Under the pieces are notes generated by a model. That model searched no databases. It was not told the DNA's origin and saw nothing but the letters and a program-made list of their open reading frames with translations. This document shows, one piece after another, positions 61,524-64,000 of a stretch of 64,000 nt of DNA (positions are counted from its first letter, which is position 1; each line of letters begins with the position of its first letter). Location of the stretch: assembly GCF_019457515.1 (NCBI RefSeq), contig NZ_CP080421.1:2790001-2854000 (forward strand). The letters run 5' to 3'. The position numbers were made by a program, and so were the translations under genes. The DNA is from Shewanella mesophila. GTDB taxonomy: Bacteria > Pseudomonadota > Gammaproteobacteria > Enterobacterales > Shewanellaceae.

Positions 61524-62888
61524 CTATCGGATCTGTAACACTGTTTGCTGAAGTGTGTTATTCACCTCTAACGTTCGAGAGTTTGCCTGGAAGTTACGCT
61601 GAGCGGAAATCAGATCCACCAGCTCAGTGGTTAAATCGACATTCGATTGTTCTAATGCCGACGATCGGATACTACCAAAAGTACCGCTATTAGCCTCACC
61701 AGCAAGCGCTGCACCAGAATCTAAACTCGCCTTCCATGAAGTATTACCCACTTGAGTCAAACCCTGTTCGTTGGCAAAACGTGCCAAAGCAACTCTAGCC
61801 AAGGCGACAGTCGCTCCATTACTATAGCTAGCATTGATCTGTCCATCAGCGCCAACCTCGACATTTGTCAGACGGCCAACCGTAGTACCATCTTGGGTCA
61901 ACTCAGTCACTTCAAAGGTAGATGCATACTGAGTTGGGTTTTCAAAGTCTATGGTCAAGGTTTGAGAGCCATCAGTACCTGGCCCCAGCACGTCGGCACC
62001 GCCATTGCCCAATGACTCTGTAACGATCGTTGCGGGGTCAGTCGACGTATGAGAGCCTAACTCATCAAACTTAATTACCGCTCCCTTCCAACCGCCGGCT
62101 GTAACAGCGGGAACATCGAGCGTATCAGCTAACCCATCTCCAGTAGTATCCCTATCGTAAACCCCTGCGGCACCAGCCACATTTACTTGCTTACCGTCAA
62201 CCGCATAGAAGGCAACCCAATTGCTTTCGCCATTATAGGCGGCATCCTGTGGACGAACGAAGTAGGTGGTCATCACATGCGGCTCTCCCAGAGAATCATA
62301 CATGGTAATAGCAGTAGAGTTATTATAAGTATCTCGATCACTTGGATCGAAAAGCGCTGGATCATGAGTTGAATCGCCAGCATTGAGGTTCATCTGTATA
62401 CCTATGTTCTCCGTCTTCTTCGGGCTACCAGCAGTGTCAGGGATTCTAACAGGTTTAGTCTCGGTTAAGCTCACTGAAGTTGAATTCCCCTCTTTATCCA
62501 CCTCAAATGTCTGCAAAAAATTCCCTTGTGAATCTACAAGGTAGCTGTTTGCATCAACTTTAAACGCACCAGCTCTTGTATAGGTTAAGTCTTGAGACCC
62601 CACACTTGATGAGGTAACAAAAAAACCACTGCCGTTAATGGCCATGTCCAGTGCATTGTTAGTAAATTGCAGACTCCCCTGATGAAACTGCTGCGCAACT
62701 TGGCTGGTAGTGGCACCACCACCGACAGCCGTTTTACCATTAGCAAAAATAGAGTTTGCATATACATCTGCAAATTCAGCTCTCGACTCTTTAAAGCCGA
62801 TACTATTGACATTAGCAATGTTATTTGCGGTGGTATTCAAATCTTTCTGCGCTGCCGCTATACCACTCAATGCAATGTTAAATGACAT
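61524..62888 (-). CDS. flgE: Flagellar hook protein FlgE
   Basis: A 454-residue hook subunit. The N-terminus MSFNIALSGIAAAQKDLNTT and ANNIANVNSIGFKESRAEFA is the axial-protein motif; the C-terminus VDLTTELVDLISAQRNFQAN with RTLEVNNTLQQTVLQIR is the matching D0 helix. The variable outer domain (about 150-380) is typical of polar flagellates. It is the last gene of the flgC-D-E stretch visible here. Confidence 0.97.
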   Translation of the reverse strand: MSFNIALSGIAAAQKDLNTTANNIANVNSIGFKESRAEFADVYANSIFANGKTAVGGGATTSQVAQQFHQGSLQFTNNALDMAINGSGFFVTSSSVGSQDLTYTRAGAFKVDANSYLVDSQGNFLQTFEVDKEGNSTSVSLTETKPVRIPDTAGSPKKTENIGIQMNLNAGDSTHDPALFDPSDRDTYNNSTAITMYDSLGEPHVMTTYFVRPQDAAYNGESNWVAFYAVDGKQVNVAGAAGVYDRDTTGDGLADTLDVPAVTAGGWKGAVIKFDELGSHTSTDPATIVTESLGNGGADVLGPGTDGSQTLTIDFENPTQYASTFEVTELTQDGTTVGRLTNVEVGADGQINASYSNGATVALARVALARFANEQGLTQVGNTSWKASLDSGAALAGEANSGTFGSIRSSALEQSNVDLTTELVDLISAQRNFQANSRTLEVNNTLQQTVLQIR

Positions 62889-62950
62889 AATTCACCTCAT
62901 TAAATATCAATTTTTCGTCTTGGACCTTATGCCCTAACTCTCTGCTTCAT

Positions 62951-63739
62951 CTATGTTTCAGAAACGGCAAGTACATCACCTAACTTAATACCGCCAATGC
63001 CTCTAAGGTTCAAAATTGCCCCCGTACTAGCCGTTCCTAAAGACACGCTAGTGACATGCGCATAAGTTGAAACAGCCAAATCTTGACTTTCACCATCGAC
63101 CAGTCCACTCGCTTTAATCGAGTAATTACCACTGGTCACAGGTTCACCATTTTTATCTAGGCCATCCCAAGCGACATCAATATTGCCACCTGCGCTGCCA
63201 TCAATCGTAAAGGTTTTAACCAGCTGTCCTTTCTCATCTTCGATACGAACAGTAATTTTTTCAATTGCTTCTGGCGTACTAACAATCCCTTTCAACGTTG
63301 GGTCTTCAGCAGATATATGCCCAGTATCCGATGGGATCAATACCTTCTGTCCTACCAATCCAGATGCCTGCAGCGCTTGGCTTGATGTCATCACCGTATT
63401 GAGATTAACAATCTCTTCATTCAACTTGGTAATACCATCAACCGTCGAAAATGAAGCCATTTGTGCAATCATCTGATCATTGTCCACAGGCTTAAACGGG
63501 TCTTGCATCGACAACTGTTGACTGAGCAAAGAGAAAAAGTCTTCTTGGGTTAACTCCTGACTTTTTGCTTCTGGAATATTGGACTCTTGGGGTAAACGAA
63601 TACCGTCAAGAAACGGGTTTCCGGTTGTTTCCGTTTGCGACGAAGTTTGAGTACTCGTCGACTGCGGCGCAATCGACTGACCACTTTGCGCTTGAGCGCT
63701 GAGTGGAGATTGACTGCTTAAAGGATTAATGAGGCTCAC
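62951..63739 (-). CDS. flgD: Hook-cap scaffolding protein FlgD
   Basis: A 262-residue protein that caps the growing hook. The N-terminal part is polar and Gln/Ser-rich up to about residue 60. LTQEDFFSLLSQQLSMQDPF followed by KPVDNDQMIAQMASFSTVDG is diagnostic. The C-terminal domain (about 150-262) has GNIDVAWDGLDKNGEPVTSG, the FlgD Ig-like/tudor part. The start is GTG 63739, with GGAGG six bases upstream. Ten bases separate it from flgC. Confidence 0.96.
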   Translation of the reverse strand: MSLINPLSSQSPLSAQAQSGQSIAPQSTSTQTSSQTETTGNPFLDGIRLPQESNIPEAKSQELTQEDFFSLLSQQLSMQDPFKPVDNDQMIAQMASFSTVDGITKLNEEIVNLNTVMTSSQALQASGLVGQKVLIPSDTGHISAEDPTLKGIVSTPEAIEKITVRIEDEKGQLVKTFTIDGSAGGNIDVAWDGLDKNGEPVTSGNYSIKASGLVDGESQDLAVSTYAHVTSVSLGTASTGAILNLRGIGGIKLGDVLAVSET

Positions 63740-63749
63740 TGCTTACCTC

Positions 63750-64000
63750 CTAGGAATTGCCAATACGTAATGTTTGCTGCAGCATAGATTTTGCCGCCTC
63801 AGCAACTTGTACGTTCATTTGATAAGAGCGTGATGCCGAGATCATATTTGCCATCTCTTCCATCACATTTACATTCGGTTTATAGATATAGCCATCGGCA
63901 TCCGCTAACGGATGATCCGGAGAGTATTCCTTCTGTAATGGTTTATCACTTTCCACAATCCCTGAGACTTTTACGCCCTGAGAGGTTTGTTGCTGATGAG
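63750..64000 (-). CDS. flgC: Flagellar proximal rod protein FlgC (3' part)
   Basis: The C-terminal about 82 residues of FlgC; the gene continues beyond the right edge of the window. GVKVSGIVESDKPLQKEYSP, HPLADADGYIYKPNVNVMEE and MANMISASRSYQMNVQVAE are FlgC signatures. A GTG or ATG inside the visible part is not the true start because the family sequence continues in frame to the edge. It sits directly upstream of flgD. Confidence 0.95.
   Translation of the reverse strand, partial: HQQQTSQGVKVSGIVESDKPLQKEYSPDHPLADADGYIYKPNVNVMEEMANMISASRSYQMNVQVAEAAKSMLQQTLRIGNS

Overview
The window looks like a piece of a Shewanella chromosome or a close marine gammaproteobacterial relative. The evidence is the gene content and order: a polar-flagellum and chemotaxis locus with flrA/flrB/flrC, flhF/flhG, parC/parP, two near-identical flagellins followed by flaG-fliD-fliT-like-fliS, and an RpoN/FliA promoter hierarchy. 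No rRNA, tRNA or CRISPR array was seen.

Layout. (1) 1-10.1 kb, minus strand: a surface-polysaccharide operon read right to left. It runs from a large SLBB/Wza-like export protein through a WecA-type initiating transferase, a Wzz chain-length regulator and a Wzy-type polymerase to four family-2 glycosyltransferases, and ends at a transposase fragment on the window edge. (2) 10.1-11.9 kb: about 1.86 kb without a convincing gene, holding several dyads and promoter-like signals. (3) 11.9-15.5 kb: a POT peptide transporter with a strong terminator and a 7-bp tandem repeat behind it, an RssB-like response regulator, and an MlaA-family protein without a lipobox. (4) 15.7-18.1 kb, plus strand: a two-gene operon pairing a FliK-like protein with a stand-alone FlhB C-terminal-domain protein. 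(5) 18.2-64 kb, minus strand: the flagellar/chemotaxis locus.

In transcription order the flagellar locus reads: flgC (partial)-flgD-flgE | flgF-flgG-flgH-flgI-flgJ-flgK-flgL | flaA | flaB-flaG-fliD-fliT-like-fliS | flrA | flrB-flrC | fliE-fliF-fliG-fliH-fliI-fliJ | fliK-fliL-fliM-fliN-fliO-fliP-fliQ-fliR-flhB | flhA-flhF-flhG-fliA-cheY-cheZ-cheA-cheB-(unknown membrane protein)-parC-parP-cheW | DUF2802 gene. I found exactly spaced sigma-54 (-24/-12) elements before flgF, flrB, fliE, fliK and flhA, a sigma-28-like element before flaB, and hairpin terminators after flgE, flaA, flaB, flrA, flrC and cheW.

How it works together (family knowledge plus inference): FlrA with RpoN would start flrBC and the basal-body/export operons. 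FlrB/FlrC would then drive later RpoN operons. FliA, encoded in the flhA operon, would switch on late genes such as flaB. FlhF/FlhG set polar placement and number of flagella, and ParC/ParP anchor the CheA/CheW array at the pole. Many starts were moved from the longest open frame to one backed by a Shine-Dalgarno sequence or translational coupling; these are noted per gene. The core content is a well-known system. The least explained parts are the FliK-like/FlhB-C-like pair, the unknown protein between cheB and parC, the triple repeat in the CheA linker, the alternative hairpins in the flaA leader and the 1.86-kb gene-free region.
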